Assembly (NCBI RefSeq): GCF_009674535.1
Contig: NZ_WKJK01000001.1
Coordinates: forward strand, 310,001 to 374,000
DNA length: 64,000 bases
DNA from: Duganella guangzhouensis
GTDB lineage: Bacteria; Pseudomonadota; Gammaproteobacteria; Burkholderiales; Burkholderiaceae_D
Direction: 5' to 3'
The position numbers and the translations under genes were made by a program. Under the pieces are notes generated by a model that saw only the letters and a program-made list of their open reading frames with translations, was not told where the DNA came from and did no database searches. Of this stretch, positions 48,158 to 56,883 are shown one piece after another. Position 1 is the first letter of the stretch. Every line of letters begins with the position of its first letter.

Positions 48158-48424
48158 ACCATGGTAGCTGAAATTTATATCCATAGCAATAATCAATTGA
48201 ATCCGATGTGGAAGTGTTATCGAAGTTGTCCGAATGTCAGCCGGTTTGTGTGATTTTTGGTGAGATTCTTGGTATATTGCTTTAAAGTATCGACAGTTGC
48301 ATTTGTGCAGTATAAAGTTCTACTACCTGAAGCCGGCACCCCAACCTTGTGCCCCTGGCGCCAAACTCCCATTCGATTAGTAACTGACAGCGCTTAGCGC
48401 AGCCCGAGCTGCGCACGCCCCTAT
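48158..48424 (+). other. Promoter and leader region before the porin operon
   Basis: This stretch between fur and the porin gene is AT-richer than its surroundings up to about 48310 and holds no open frame I can support. Near its end a perfect 7-bp hairpin (GCGCAGC CCGA GCTGCGC, 48397-48414) sits 10 bp before the ATG at 48425, in the place where a ribosome binding site would be expected; none is visible outside it. GGCAC and GTGCC arms around 48333-48352 may form another small stem. I could not match it to a known riboswitch. Confidence 0.5.
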
Positions 48425-49681
48425 ATGACCGTTGACATTTCGCCTACGCGCGCGGCCATGGCCGCCTCCTTGTTGATGCTGAGCTGCTCCGCAGCCCTGG
48501 CAGGCGACGCTGCGGACGACGATATGCCACGCTGGACGCTGGGTGGTTTTGGCACGCTGGGCGTGGCCCACAGCAATGAAGACCAGGCCGACTTCACGTC
48601 CAACGCGCTGGTGCGCGGCGACGCCGGCGCCAGCCGCCGCTGGAGCGTGGGTGTCGATAGCCGCGTTGGCTCACAGGCCAGCGTGGAGATCGACCGCCAA
48701 TGGTCGGCGGTGCTGCAGGTGGTATCCGAGCGCACCCTGGACAATGGCTACCGGCCGGCGGTGGAGTGGGCCTATGTGCAGTACAAGGTGACGCCGGACC
48801 TCAGTCTGCGGCTGGGCCGCATCGCCTTGCCGCTGTTCCTGGCCGGCGATTATCGCAAGGCTGGCTACACCGTGCCCTGGGTACGCACGCCGGTGGAGCT
48901 GTATGGCGCGATTCCGCTGGCCAGCAGCGACGGCGTGGATGCCAGCTACCGCTGGCAGAGCGGCGAAATCAATCATGTCACGCAAGCCTTCCTGGGCCAC
49001 GCCGATCTGACGTTGTCGCCGGTGGCGCATGTGCGCGCGCGCCGTCTGGCCGGGCTGTCCAATACCACCACCGCCGGCGCGCTGACGCTACGCGCCTCGA
49101 TGCTCACTTCCATGCTGACGGTGGATCTGGCGCAGCCGCTGTTCGATGGCCTGCGCGCGTATGGTGATGAGGGCGAGGCGCTGGTGCGGCGCTACGAGCT
49201 GGCCGACAAGCGCGCCTACGTGGCGTCGCTGGGCTTTAGCTACGACCCCGGCACCTGGTTCGCGATGGGCGAAATCGGCCGGCTTAATTCGCGCTCCTAC
49301 CTGGGCGACAAGAGCGCCGGTTATCTGAGCGTGGGCTACCGTCACCGCAACCTGACGCCGTATCTGGTGTATTCGGCTTCGCATCCCAATATGCAGACCC
49401 AGGTCGATGGCCTGGATCTGAGCCAGCAGACGGCGGCGCGCAGCGCGGCTGGCGCCCAGCTGAACGCGGGCCTGAACCAGCTGCTGGCGGCGGTGGCACG
49501 CCAGTACACGGTGGGCGTTGGCGTGCGCTGGGATCTGCATCCCAACTATGCGCTCAAGCTGCAATATGACCGCGTCACGCCGCAGCAGGGCTCGACCGGG
49601 ACTTTCATCAACGTGCAGCCGGGCTTCCGTTCCGGCCAACCGATCGCGGTGCTGAGTGCAGCCCTCGATTTCGTATTTTGA
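48425..49681 (+). CDS. Outer-membrane beta-barrel porin-like protein
   Basis: A 418-residue protein with a signal peptide (AAMAASLLMLSCSAALAG) and a chain of amphipathic strands ending in ALDFVF, with the terminal Phe of BAM substrates. Strand pairs such as WAYVQYKVTPDLSLRLGRIALPLFLAGDY are typical of porin-type proteins of gamma- and betaproteobacteria encoded next to c-di-GMP enzymes. The family is not one of the classical general porins. The ATG at 48425 lacks a clear ribosome binding site; ATG 48458 is the alternative. It begins a three-gene unit with the small binding protein (10 bp later) and a GGDEF/EAL enzyme. Confidence 0.82.
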   Translation: MTVDISPTRAAMAASLLMLSCSAALAGDAADDDMPRWTLGGFGTLGVAHSNEDQADFTSNALVRGDAGASRRWSVGVDSRVGSQASVEIDRQWSAVLQVVSERTLDNGYRPAVEWAYVQYKVTPDLSLRLGRIALPLFLAGDYRKAGYTVPWVRTPVELYGAIPLASSDGVDASYRWQSGEINHVTQAFLGHADLTLSPVAHVRARRLAGLSNTTTAGALTLRASMLTSMLTVDLAQPLFDGLRAYGDEGEALVRRYELADKRAYVASLGFSYDPGTWFAMGEIGRLNSRSYLGDKSAGYLSVGYRHRNLTPYLVYSASHPNMQTQVDGLDLSQQTAARSAAGAQLNAGLNQLLAAVARQYTVGVGVRWDLHPNYALKLQYDRVTPQQGSTGTFINVQPGFRSGQPIAVLSAALDFVF

Positions 49682-49691
49682 GGCGGGCGCC

Positions 49692-50135
49692 ATGTTGAAG
49701 CTTGTTGCCCGTCTTCGATGGTGTCTGCTGGTGTGCCTGCTGGTCTGCCTGCCATGCGGCAGTGCCATGGCGGCCGATTTTGTGGTGATCGTCTCGCCTA
49801 AAAATCCGCTCACCGCGCTGCGCACCGACCAGGTAGCGGCGATCTTCCTGGCGCAGAGCGGGCGTTTCCCCGGCGGCGCCGAGGCGGTGGCGCTCGACCT
49901 GCCGGTCGGCAGCGCGCTGCGCGCCGAGTTCTACAACACGGTGGCGGCGCGCACGCCGGCGCTGATGAAAGCTTACTGGACCAAGATGGTGTTCACCGGG
50001 CGCGGCCAGCCGCCGCGCGAACTGCCCAACAGCGCCGCCGTGCGCAAACTGGTGGCGGACAACCCGGCGATGATCGCCTACATCGACAAATCGGCGCTGG
50101 ATGCCAGCGTCAAAGCCTTACAGGTGACTCCATGA
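49692..50135 (+). CDS. Small periplasmic phosphate-binding-like protein
   Basis: A 147-residue protein with a signal peptide (LLVCLLVCLPCGSAMAAD). The mature part reads FVVIVSPKNPLTALRTDQVAAIFLAQSGRFPGGAEAVALDLP, which resembles the N-terminal lobe of PstS-type phosphate-binding proteins, and KLVADNPAMIAYIDKSALD resembles the closing PstS segment. It is about half the size of a normal PstS, so only one lobe or a short version is present, and it has no ABC transporter nearby. A GAGGC site precedes the ATG. Its stop overlaps the GGDEF/EAL start by ATGA, so it probably works with that sensor. Confidence 0.78.
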   Translation: MLKLVARLRWCLLVCLLVCLPCGSAMAADFVVIVSPKNPLTALRTDQVAAIFLAQSGRFPGGAEAVALDLPVGSALRAEFYNTVAARTPALMKAYWTKMVFTGRGQPPRELPNSAAVRKLVADNPAMIAYIDKSALDASVKALQVTP

Positions 50136-52756
50136 ACGCTACCAAGGAATCGTTGCGCGCGCGCTGGTTGCGGCGCGGCCTGGATACCCACGTCTCGCTG
50201 CCCTTGTTTGCGCTACTGTTGCTGGTGGCGATCTGGCTGGTGACGTTCCACGAGATCGATGCCGAACGCTTGCACGCGCAAGAAGCGGCCAACGACTCGC
50301 TGCATGAAATACTGGGCACTTACGAAGCCCAGGTGGCGCGCAGCATCGATGGCATCGACCAGACACTGCGCATGGTGAAGTATGCGGTGGAGCGCAAGGG
50401 CGCGCTGGGCGCGTTGCCGGAGCTGGGGCGCGAAGGGCTGCTGCCGCCGGGCGTGCTGTTCGTGGTCAGCATCGTCGACCGCAATGGCGTGACGGTGGCC
50501 AGCAATCCGCGTGCGCTGTCGATTTCGGTGGCGGATCAGGCTTACTTCAAGTTCCATCAGCAGCGCGACAGCGGCGCCACCTTCGTCAGCCCGGTGCTGC
50601 GCGACGCCGCCAACAGCGAGTGGCATTTGCACTTCACACGCCGGCTTGACGATGACAGCGGCAACTTCGCCGGCATCGTCATCGTCGAAGCCGATCCGGC
50701 GTATTTCACCAGCAGCTACGAGCGTAGCCGCCTGGGCGAGCATGGCATGCTGGGACTGGTGGGCTCGGACGGCGTGGTGCGGGCGCTGCGCACCGGCGAC
50801 CAGATGTCGTTCGGCCAGCGTCTGGATCCGGACAACGATCAGGCGCTGCAGCAACTCGGCGGCACCTACAGCGGCCTGCGCGAATTGCATGGCTTGGCGC
50901 TGAATGTGATGGTGGCGCTGGACGAGAACGAGGTGATGGCCGGCTTTGCACGCCAGCGCCGCGAAAAGCTGTGGGAAGGCGTGATCGTCAGCGCCGCGCT
51001 GGTGTTTGTGGCCGGCCTGGTGTGGGCCTGGTCGTGGCAGGGCGCGCGCACCCGCGCCCGCATGCGGCGCGCGCAGGAGACCTATGCGGCGGCGTCGGCG
51101 GCCAGCCTGGACGCCTTCTTCGTCATGCGCGAGATGCGTGACGCGCACGGCGACATCGTCGATTTCCGCATTGTCGACGCCAATATCCGCGCCGCGCAGA
51201 TGATGGGCTGCTCCAAGCAGCACTTGTGCAGCACGACTTTCTGTACCCTGATTCCGGACGCGCGCGACAACGGCATGCTGGCGCACCTGATCGAGGTGAT
51301 GCAGACCGGTGGCATGCATGAACAGGAGTGGCAGAGTACCGTGCCGCAGCTGCGCGCGCGCTGGCTGCATCAGCAGGTGGTGGCGGTGAGCGGCGGCCTG
51401 GTGGCCAGCCTGCGCGACATCTCGGAGCGCAAGCTGGCCGAGGAACGCATGCTGCATCTGGCGCACCACGACACCCTGACCGGCCTGCCCAACCGCAGTC
51501 TGATCGCCGACCGGCTGGAGATGACCATCGCCCAGGCGCAGCGCAACGGCGGCGCGGTGCTGGTGGCCTTCATCGATCTGGATGGCTTCAAGCTGGTCAA
51601 CGATGGCCTGGGTCACAACGCCGGCGACGAACTATTGAAGGTGGTGGCCGACCGCATGTCCGGCTGCCTGCGTGCCAGCGATACCGTGGGTCGTTTCGGC
51701 GGCGATGAATTTGTGCTGCTGTTGCCGGAGCCGGGCGAGGTGGTGGACGCCGCGCCGGTGCTGGAACGGGTGCGCGAAGCGGTGCTGCAATCGATTAGCG
51801 TGTGCGGCCAGGAAGTGCAGGTCAGCTGCAGCATCGGGGTGGCGGTCTACCCGGATGACGGTCGCGACGCCGAAACGCTGCTGATGAACGCCGACGCCGC
51901 GATGTACCGCGCCAAGGACATGGGCAAGAACAACTGCCAGTTCTATACCCGCGAGATGAATGCCACCATCGAGGAAAAGCTGGTGCTGCTGGAAGGCCTC
52001 CGCAGCGCGCTGGACGAGGGCCAGTTCCGGCTGGTGTACCAGCCTAAGGTGGACTTGCACACCGGCCGCGTGTTCGGGGTGGAAGCGCTGGTGCGCTGGG
52101 AGCATCCGGAGCAGGGCGTGATCGGGCCGGATCGCTTCATTCCGCTGGCGGAGGAAAGCGGCATCATCGTCGCGCTGGGTGAATGGGTGCTGCGTACCGC
52201 GTGCGCGCAAAACCGCGCCTGGCAGGATCAGGGTTTTGCGCCGTTGCGGATTTCGGTCAATGTGTCGCCGCGCCAGTTCGAGGAACAACTACTGGTACAG
52301 CGTGTGCAGCGCGCGCTGGCGGACAGCGGCCTGGCGGCGCAATGGCTGGAACTGGAGGTGACCGAAGGCGTCATCATGCGCGACCTGCAGCAGGCCGTGG
52401 CCAAGATGGCGCAAGTGCGGGCGATGGGCGTGTCGCTGTCGATCGACGATTTCGGCACCGGCTATTCCAGCCTGTCGGCGCTGAAGTCATTCCCGATTTC
52501 GACGCTGAAGATCGACAAATCGTTTGTGCGCGATCTGGGGCGCAGCATGGGAGATGAGGCGATCGCCAGTTCCATCATCGGGCTGGCGCACCGCCTCAAA
52601 CTGCGGGTGATTGCGGAAGGCGTGGAGACCGAACAGCAGCGCAGCTTCCTGCGCGAGAACGGCTGCGATGAAATGCAGGGCTATCTGTTCAGCCGCCCGC
52701 TGCCGCCGGAACAACTGGCGCAGCTGCTTGCCGCGCCAGCCGTCAAAGCCGCTTAG
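50132..52756 (+). CDS. Membrane c-di-GMP enzyme: PDC/Cache sensor, PAS-like, GGDEF, EAL
   Basis: An 874-residue protein. Helices near 28-48 and 285-305 enclose a double-Cache (PDC) periplasmic sensor (ISVADQAYFKFHQQRDSGATFVSPV is typical). A PAS-like region follows (about 315-430), then GGDEF with the intact signature RFGGDEF (523-527) and an EAL domain from Glu651 (GVEALVRW) with [27 protein letters not shown] and EGVE. Both activities look possible. The start overlaps the stop of the small binding protein, which suggests a ligand relay from porin to binding protein to sensor. Its stop overlaps the convergent TonB receptor by 4 bp. Confidence 0.93.
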   Translation: MNATKESLRARWLRRGLDTHVSLPLFALLLLVAIWLVTFHEIDAERLHAQEAANDSLHEILGTYEAQVARSIDGIDQTLRMVKYAVERKGALGALPELGREGLLPPGVLFVVSIVDRNGVTVASNPRALSISVADQAYFKFHQQRDSGATFVSPVLRDAANSEWHLHFTRRLDDDSGNFAGIVIVEADPAYFTSSYERSRLGEHGMLGLVGSDGVVRALRTGDQMSFGQRLDPDNDQALQQLGGTYSGLRELHGLALNVMVALDENEVMAGFARQRREKLWEGVIVSAALVFVAGLVWAWSWQGARTRARMRRAQETYAAASAASLDAFFVMREMRDAHGDIVDFRIVDANIRAAQMMGCSKQHLCSTTFCTLIPDARDNGMLAHLIEVMQTGGMHEQEWQSTVPQLRARWLHQQVVAVSGGLVASLRDISERKLAEERMLHLAHHDTLTGLPNRSLIADRLEMTIAQAQRNGGAVLVAFIDLDGFKLVNDGLGHNAGDELLKVVADRMSGCLRASDTVGRFGGDEFVLLLPEPGEVVDAAPVLERVREAVLQSISVCGQEVQVSCSIGVAVYPDDGRDAETLLMNADAAMYRAKDMGKNNCQFYTREMNATIEEKLVLLEGLRSALDEGQFRLVYQPKVDLHTGRVFGVEALVRWEHPEQGVIGPDRFIPLAEESGIIVALGEWVLRTACAQNRAWQDQGFAPLRISVNVSPRQFEEQLLVQRVQRALADSGLAAQWLELEVTEGVIMRDLQQAVAKMAQVRAMGVSLSIDDFGTGYSSLSALKSFPISTLKIDKSFVRDLGRSMGDEAIASSIIGLAHRLKLRVIAEGVETEQQRSFLRENGCDEMQGYLFSRPLPPEQLAQLLAAPAVKAA

Positions 52757-54873
52757 TACTTCCAGCTCAGCGTCGCGCTGCCGTTGCGCGGCGCGGCGTA
52801 CAGGCTCTGGGTCCAATACAGGCTGGTGAGGTACTTCTTGTCGGTGACGTTGTTCAGGTTCAGGTTCAGCGACAGGTTGCGGTTGAACTCATAGTGCGCC
52901 ATCAAACCCAGCGTCGCATACGATTCCTGGGTGGTCTTGATGCCGCCGCCCTGGTCAATCCAGATCTCGCTTTGCCATGCCAGGGTGCCGCCCACTTTCA
53001 GCTGTGGCACGCCAGGCAGCTGGTAGGTGGTGTTGACGCGCAGCGTGGAGCGCGGCACATAGGTGCGCACGGCCTGGCCCTGGTCGCCCTTCAGCGAGGT
53101 CAGACGGGTGAAGCCGGCGCTGGCCTGCCAACCTTTGGTCAGCTCGCCCGAGCTGTCGAATTCAAAGCCTTGCGATTCCGCGTTGACGCCACGGTAGTAC
53201 GCCTTGGCGCCCACATAGCCAGCCTGCTCGGCGGTGTTGTCCTGTTTGGTCTTGAAGACGGCACCGCTGACATTCAGCTTGTTGTTGAACAGCGCCGCTT
53301 TCAGGCCAGCCTCGGTGGTCTTGCCTTCGACCGGATCGAGCGGCACGCCGTTGGCGTCGGTCTCGCTTTGCGGGTTGAAGATTTCGGTGTGGCTGGCGTA
53401 GGCCGACAGGTCGCGGTTGATGTCGTACACCACGCCCACGTATGGCGTGGTCTTGGAGGCCGATTTGTATTTCGTCGTGCCATACGATTCGCCGCTGCTG
53501 CGGGCGCGGGTCGAGTTCAGGCCGGTCAGCAATTTCCAGTCGTCGGCCAGGTTGAAGCGGGCCGCCAGGAACAGGGTGTTGCGGTAGTCTTCGTAGCTGC
53601 TGCCATCGGTGGCGGCGTCGAAGGTCGGCATCGGGTAAGTGCCGTCGAAGGCGCTCTGGCCCAGCATCTCGGTGCCGATGCCCTGACCGTACAGCGACAG
53701 ATCGCTGACGCGCGAACGCGACCAGCTGTAGCCGAAGCTCAGATCATGCTGGCGTCCGCCCAGATTGAATTTGCCGTCGACCGAAATGTCGGCCAGGGTC
53801 TGGCGCTGTTTCGATGCGTATTGCGACGGATAGGCATACAGGCCGCCGCCGACATCCTTGACCGGCGTGCCATACACGTACAGCAGCGCGGAATCGGCCT
53901 TGCTGTCGATGTGATTAATGGTGCCCTGGATCGCCCAGCCGTTGCCCAGCTTGTGATTCAGTTCGGCGAAGGTGCTGTTGGTGTCGATGTTCCAGTAGCC
54001 CCAGCTGGCCGAGGTGGAGGTGCTGACGTCATAGTTGGTCGGCGTGCCGTCGGTGTAGTACAGCGGCAGTGCGCCCCACATCGGGCTCTTGTTGTGGCTG
54101 GTTTCGTAGGTGTGACCGACGGTCAGCAGGGTGTCGTTGCTGAGGTGGGCGTCGACGACGGCATAGGCCACGTCTTTTTTCGGCGAGTAGCGGTCGATGT
54201 AGGAATTGGCTTGGTCGTGCACCAGCACCACGCGGCCGGCCACGCTGCCGCTCTCGTTCAGCTTGGTGCTGACGTCGCCCTCGGCGCGGTAGTGATTCCA
54301 CGAGCCGACGGTGACGCTGGCGCTGGCCTGGGTGGTGGCGGTCGGACGCTTGCGGATGAAGTTGACGGTGGCGGACGGGTTGCCGGTCGAGGCCATCAGG
54401 CCGTTGGCGCCGCGCACCACGTCGATGCGCTCGTACAGCGCGGTATCCAGGTCGCCGCCGATATTGCCGGTGGTGGTGGGCTGGCCGACGCCGTCATATT
54501 GGAAGTTGACGATGTCGAAGCCACGCGAGGTGTAGTAGGTGCGGCTGGTTTCCACGCGTTCGACGGTGACGCCAGTGGTGGTCGACAGCACGGCGTTGAT
54601 GTTGTCCAGCTTGAAGTCGTCCATCAGCGCGCGCGTTACCACCGAGACCGATTGCGGGGTTTCGCGCAGCGACAGGTCGAGCTTGCCGGCGGATTTGGTG
54701 CTGGGGGCGGTGTAGGCGTCTTTGGTCGCGGTGCCGCTGACCGTGATGGTTTGCATCTGGGTGTCGGTGCTATCGGCCGGGGCCGGGGCATCGGTGTCGG
54801 CGGCAAAGCTCAGGCCGGAATAAATCAGCGACAGCGCCAGCAACATGGGGCGCAAAGGCAGGTGACGGGGCAT
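52753..54873 (-). CDS. TonB-dependent siderophore receptor
   Basis: A 706-residue outer-membrane receptor. After the signal peptide (LLALSLIYSGLSFA) comes a TonB-box-like segment (MQTITVSGTA), the plug (LRETPQSVSVVTRALMDDFKLDNINAVLSTTTGVTVE, VVRGANGLMASTGNPSATVNFIRKRP) and a 22-strand barrel ending in SATLSWKY. The pattern is that of the FhuE/FpvA/FoxA group for ferric siderophores, without the extra N-terminal signalling domain. A strong Fur box lies 28-55 bp upstream, so it is iron-repressed. The MFS transporter and SufR-like regulator just upstream on the same strand may belong to the same iron system. Confidence 0.93.
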   Translation of the reverse strand: MPRHLPLRPMLLALSLIYSGLSFAADTDAPAPADSTDTQMQTITVSGTATKDAYTAPSTKSAGKLDLSLRETPQSVSVVTRALMDDFKLDNINAVLSTTTGVTVERVETSRTYYTSRGFDIVNFQYDGVGQPTTTGNIGGDLDTALYERIDVVRGANGLMASTGNPSATVNFIRKRPTATTQASASVTVGSWNHYRAEGDVSTKLNESGSVAGRVVLVHDQANSYIDRYSPKKDVAYAVVDAHLSNDTLLTVGHTYETSHNKSPMWGALPLYYTDGTPTNYDVSTSTSASWGYWNIDTNSTFAELNHKLGNGWAIQGTINHIDSKADSALLYVYGTPVKDVGGGLYAYPSQYASKQRQTLADISVDGKFNLGGRQHDLSFGYSWSRSRVSDLSLYGQGIGTEMLGQSAFDGTYPMPTFDAATDGSSYEDYRNTLFLAARFNLADDWKLLTGLNSTRARSSGESYGTTKYKSASKTTPYVGVVYDINRDLSAYASHTEIFNPQSETDANGVPLDPVEGKTTEAGLKAALFNNKLNVSGAVFKTKQDNTAEQAGYVGAKAYYRGVNAESQGFEFDSSGELTKGWQASAGFTRLTSLKGDQGQAVRTYVPRSTLRVNTTYQLPGVPQLKVGGTLAWQSEIWIDQGGGIKTTQESYATLGLMAHYEFNRNLSLNLNLNNVTDKKYLTSLYWTQSLYAAPRNGSATLSWKY

Positions 54874-54900
54874 GCAACAACTCCTTCTTGTTATTGGTAG

Positions 54901-54928
54901 ATAAGAATCAGAATAAGAATGATTCTTA
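54901..54928. promoter_or_regulatory. Fur box of the TonB receptor
   Basis: The core TAAGAATGATTCTTA (54914-54928) is a perfect 7-1-7 inverted repeat, preceded by ATAAGAATCAGA, which repeats the half-site. Overlapping hexamers of this kind are typical of strong Fur sites. It lies 28-55 bp before the receptor start. Confidence 0.85.
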
Positions 54929-54929
54929 A

Positions 54930-55550
54930 TTATATCTGCCTGATAACATAGACGCAACGGCGTGCGCCCCCCAACATGTGTTCAATGCGGCCGACCGAGC
55001 AGTCCGGACCGAGCACGCGCTGGAACAAATCCAGCTCGGAACGGCAGAATTGCTGGCATTGCCGGGCGGCGGCGCAGATTGGACAGTGGTTTTCGATCAG
55101 CAGCAGGCTGCCGTCGTCCTGGTGTTGGATTTCCGCCATATAGCCTTCGGCGCTGCGCGCCTGGACCAGCGCTTCCACCTTTTGCGGCAGATTACGGCTG
55201 GCGGCCAGGTGTTGGCGGTAGTCGCGTTCGCTGGCTTGCTCGCGCGAGCCGATCAGTTTGTTCAGGCCAGCTTCGCCAAACAGCGTACGCACCTGGTCGA
55301 TCAGTTGCAGCGTCAGCTCGGCGTGACGGTCGGGGAAGCGGGCGTGGCCGGCCTCGGTCAGCAGCCAGCGGCGCGATGGGCGGCCGGGTTTGTCGGCCAC
55401 GTCCTCATGGGTGACCATGCCTTTTTCCTGCCATGCTTCCAGTTGCTTGCGCGCGCCCATCGAGGTCAGGTTGAGCAGGCCGGCCAGTTGCTGCGCGGTT
55501 TGCGGGCCGCGCGTCTTGATCAGGAAGAGCGTCTGTTCGGCGGTGTTCAC
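54930..55550 (-). CDS. SufR-like winged-helix regulator with C-terminal cysteine cluster
   Basis: A 206-residue regulator. Residues 5-65 form a DeoR/ArsR-type winged helix (RGPQTAQQLAGLLNLTSMGARKQLEAW, then KPGRPSRRWLLT). The C-terminal part has NHCPICAAARQCQQFC, with Cys156, Cys159, Cys165 and Cys169, plus Cys184 and Cys199; this pattern is that of the SufR family, whose members carry an iron-sulphur cluster and repress when it is present. The start is the GTG at 55550 with a GGGAG site and a GTGA overlap with the MFS stop. Autoregulation through the dyad at 56797-56811 is possible. Confidence 0.88.
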   Translation of the reverse strand: MNTAEQTLFLIKTRGPQTAQQLAGLLNLTSMGARKQLEAWQEKGMVTHEDVADKPGRPSRRWLLTEAGHARFPDRHAELTLQLIDQVRTLFGEAGLNKLIGSREQASERDYRQHLAASRNLPQKVEALVQARSAEGYMAEIQHQDDGSLLLIENHCPICAAARQCQQFCRSELDLFQRVLGPDCSVGRIEHMLGGARRCVYVIRQI

Positions 55551-56764
55551 GACAGCGCTCCCTGTACGCGGCTGCGCATGCTGTGGTGCCAAGTGCGCAT
55601 GCGCCAGGCCGACCAGGCGGTGAGCACGGCACCCAGCAGCAGGATCAGGCGGGTGTCGATCAGCGTCAGCACCGCGCCGGCCAGCGCCATGATGATGTTG
55701 GCCAGGCAGAAGGTGGTGGAGATCAGGCCCATCACCGCGCCCTGGCCGTGGGTGGCGCCGAAGCGTTCGGCGCAGTAGTTGGGCACGATGGCGTTGTAGA
55801 ACGAGTGCGGTATGCCGTACAGGATGATGCACAGGATGCCCAGCGTGGCGTTGCTGGCCGCCAGCAGGGCGATGATGGCGGCCACGCACAGGGCGTAGCG
55901 GCGCGCGCGCAGCAGCGGTTCGCCCTGGAACGGGCGGCCGGCGACGATGGTGGTGGCGGTCATCACGGCGCACATGGCGGCGGTGGTCCAGGCGATGCCC
56001 TGGGCGCTGTAGCCGGGCACTTCCACCAGCCACAGCGGATAGAACTCGTAAAAGCCGGTCACGCCGCAGGTGTAGGCCAGGGTGATGATGAACAGGCTGC
56101 GCAGGTCGGGTTCGCGCAGCAGGTTGAGCGAGTGGCGGTCGCGTGCCACTTGCCACCATGAGCTGGTGGCGCTGGACGGTGCTTCGCGCGGCAACGTGGC
56201 GGCTACCAGCGCGGCCACCAGTAGCAGCGCGGCCACCGCGACCCAGAACGGGGTGGTGACGCCGAATTGCAAGGTGGCGCCGGCCAGCAGCGGGCCGGCC
56301 AGCCAGCCCATGTAGAAGGCGCCGTTCAGCCAGGACAGCGCTTTGCGGCGCAGTTCGCCTTCGAGGCGGTCGGCCAGCAGCGCGCGCGCCACCGAGCCGC
56401 TGCCTTCCAGCAGGCCGGTGGCGAAGCGGGCGACGATGAATAGCGGGTAGTTTTCCAGCAGCAGCGCGCCGGCGGTGACGGCGTGGCCGATGGCGGCGCC
56501 GACCGCAGTGATCAGCAGCACCGGGCGGCGGCCGTAGCGGTCGGACATTGGTCCCAGCAGGGCGGAGCCGATCAGCAGGCCAAGCGGGTTGATGGTCAGC
56601 GCCAGGCCGAACAGCAGCTTGGGTGGCAGGCCGAGGAAGGTGTTCAAGCCGTTGCTGGCGCCGGCGGCAAACAGCGGCGGCAAAATCGGATAGGGCAGCG
56701 CGGCGCCTATCGTGGAGAGCAGGGCCAGCAGGCAGGCGGAGGCAATCAGCAGCGAGGTTTTCAT
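55547..56764 (-). CDS. MFS transporter
   Basis: A 405-residue, 12-helix major facilitator protein with motif A GPMSDRYGRRPVLL between helices 2 and 3 and GLLIGSALLGPMSDR before it. The helix 4-5 region has ARFATGLLEGSGSVARALLADRL. Its gene overlaps the SufR-like regulator by 4 bp and lies upstream of the Fur-boxed TonB receptor on the same strand, so export of a siderophore or import of a ferric siderophore across the inner membrane is a reasonable guess. Nothing in the sequence proves the substrate. Confidence 0.88.
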   Translation of the reverse strand: MKTSLLIASACLLALLSTIGAALPYPILPPLFAAGASNGLNTFLGLPPKLLFGLALTINPLGLLIGSALLGPMSDRYGRRPVLLITAVGAAIGHAVTAGALLLENYPLFIVARFATGLLEGSGSVARALLADRLEGELRRKALSWLNGAFYMGWLAGPLLAGATLQFGVTTPFWVAVAALLLVAALVAATLPREAPSSATSSWWQVARDRHSLNLLREPDLRSLFIITLAYTCGVTGFYEFYPLWLVEVPGYSAQGIAWTTAAMCAVMTATTIVAGRPFQGEPLLRARRYALCVAAIIALLAASNATLGILCIILYGIPHSFYNAIVPNYCAERFGATHGQGAVMGLISTTFCLANIIMALAGAVLTLIDTRLILLLGAVLTAWSAWRMRTWHHSMRSRVQGALS

Positions 56765-56796
56765 GCCCGCTACTGTAGCCTTCGCTCATCAATAAG

Positions 56797-56811
56797 TAAA
56801 CTAAAAGTTTA
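56797..56811. promoter_or_regulatory. Dyad upstream of the MFS/SufR-like operon
   Basis: TAAACT AAA AGTTTA is a perfect 6-3-6 inverted repeat 33 bp before the MFS start in an AT-rich stretch. It is a candidate operator for the regulator encoded in the same operon. Confidence 0.45.
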
Positions 56812-56883
56812 TAAATTGGAGTTTGACCTATATCAACGCTGCTCAGCTTGCCTGACTGGAGGCGGCGCGCGCATGATGGGCCT

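Noticed and set aside
48158..48424. Possible c-di-GMP or other riboswitch in the porin operon leader
   Set aside because: I looked for the GEMM pattern and for other known aptamers because the operon codes for a c-di-GMP enzyme, but found no matching conserved core.
52894..54900. A 668-codon plus-strand frame opposite the TonB receptor
   Set aside because: It is Gly/Val/Ala-rich antisense sequence without motifs; the receptor on the minus strand is certain.
54930..56792. A single 620-codon minus-strand frame running through the MFS gene into the regulator
   Set aside because: The upstream two thirds is the MFS gene read in a wrong frame. The real regulator starts at the GTG at 55550, which has its own ribosome binding site and overlaps the MFS stop.
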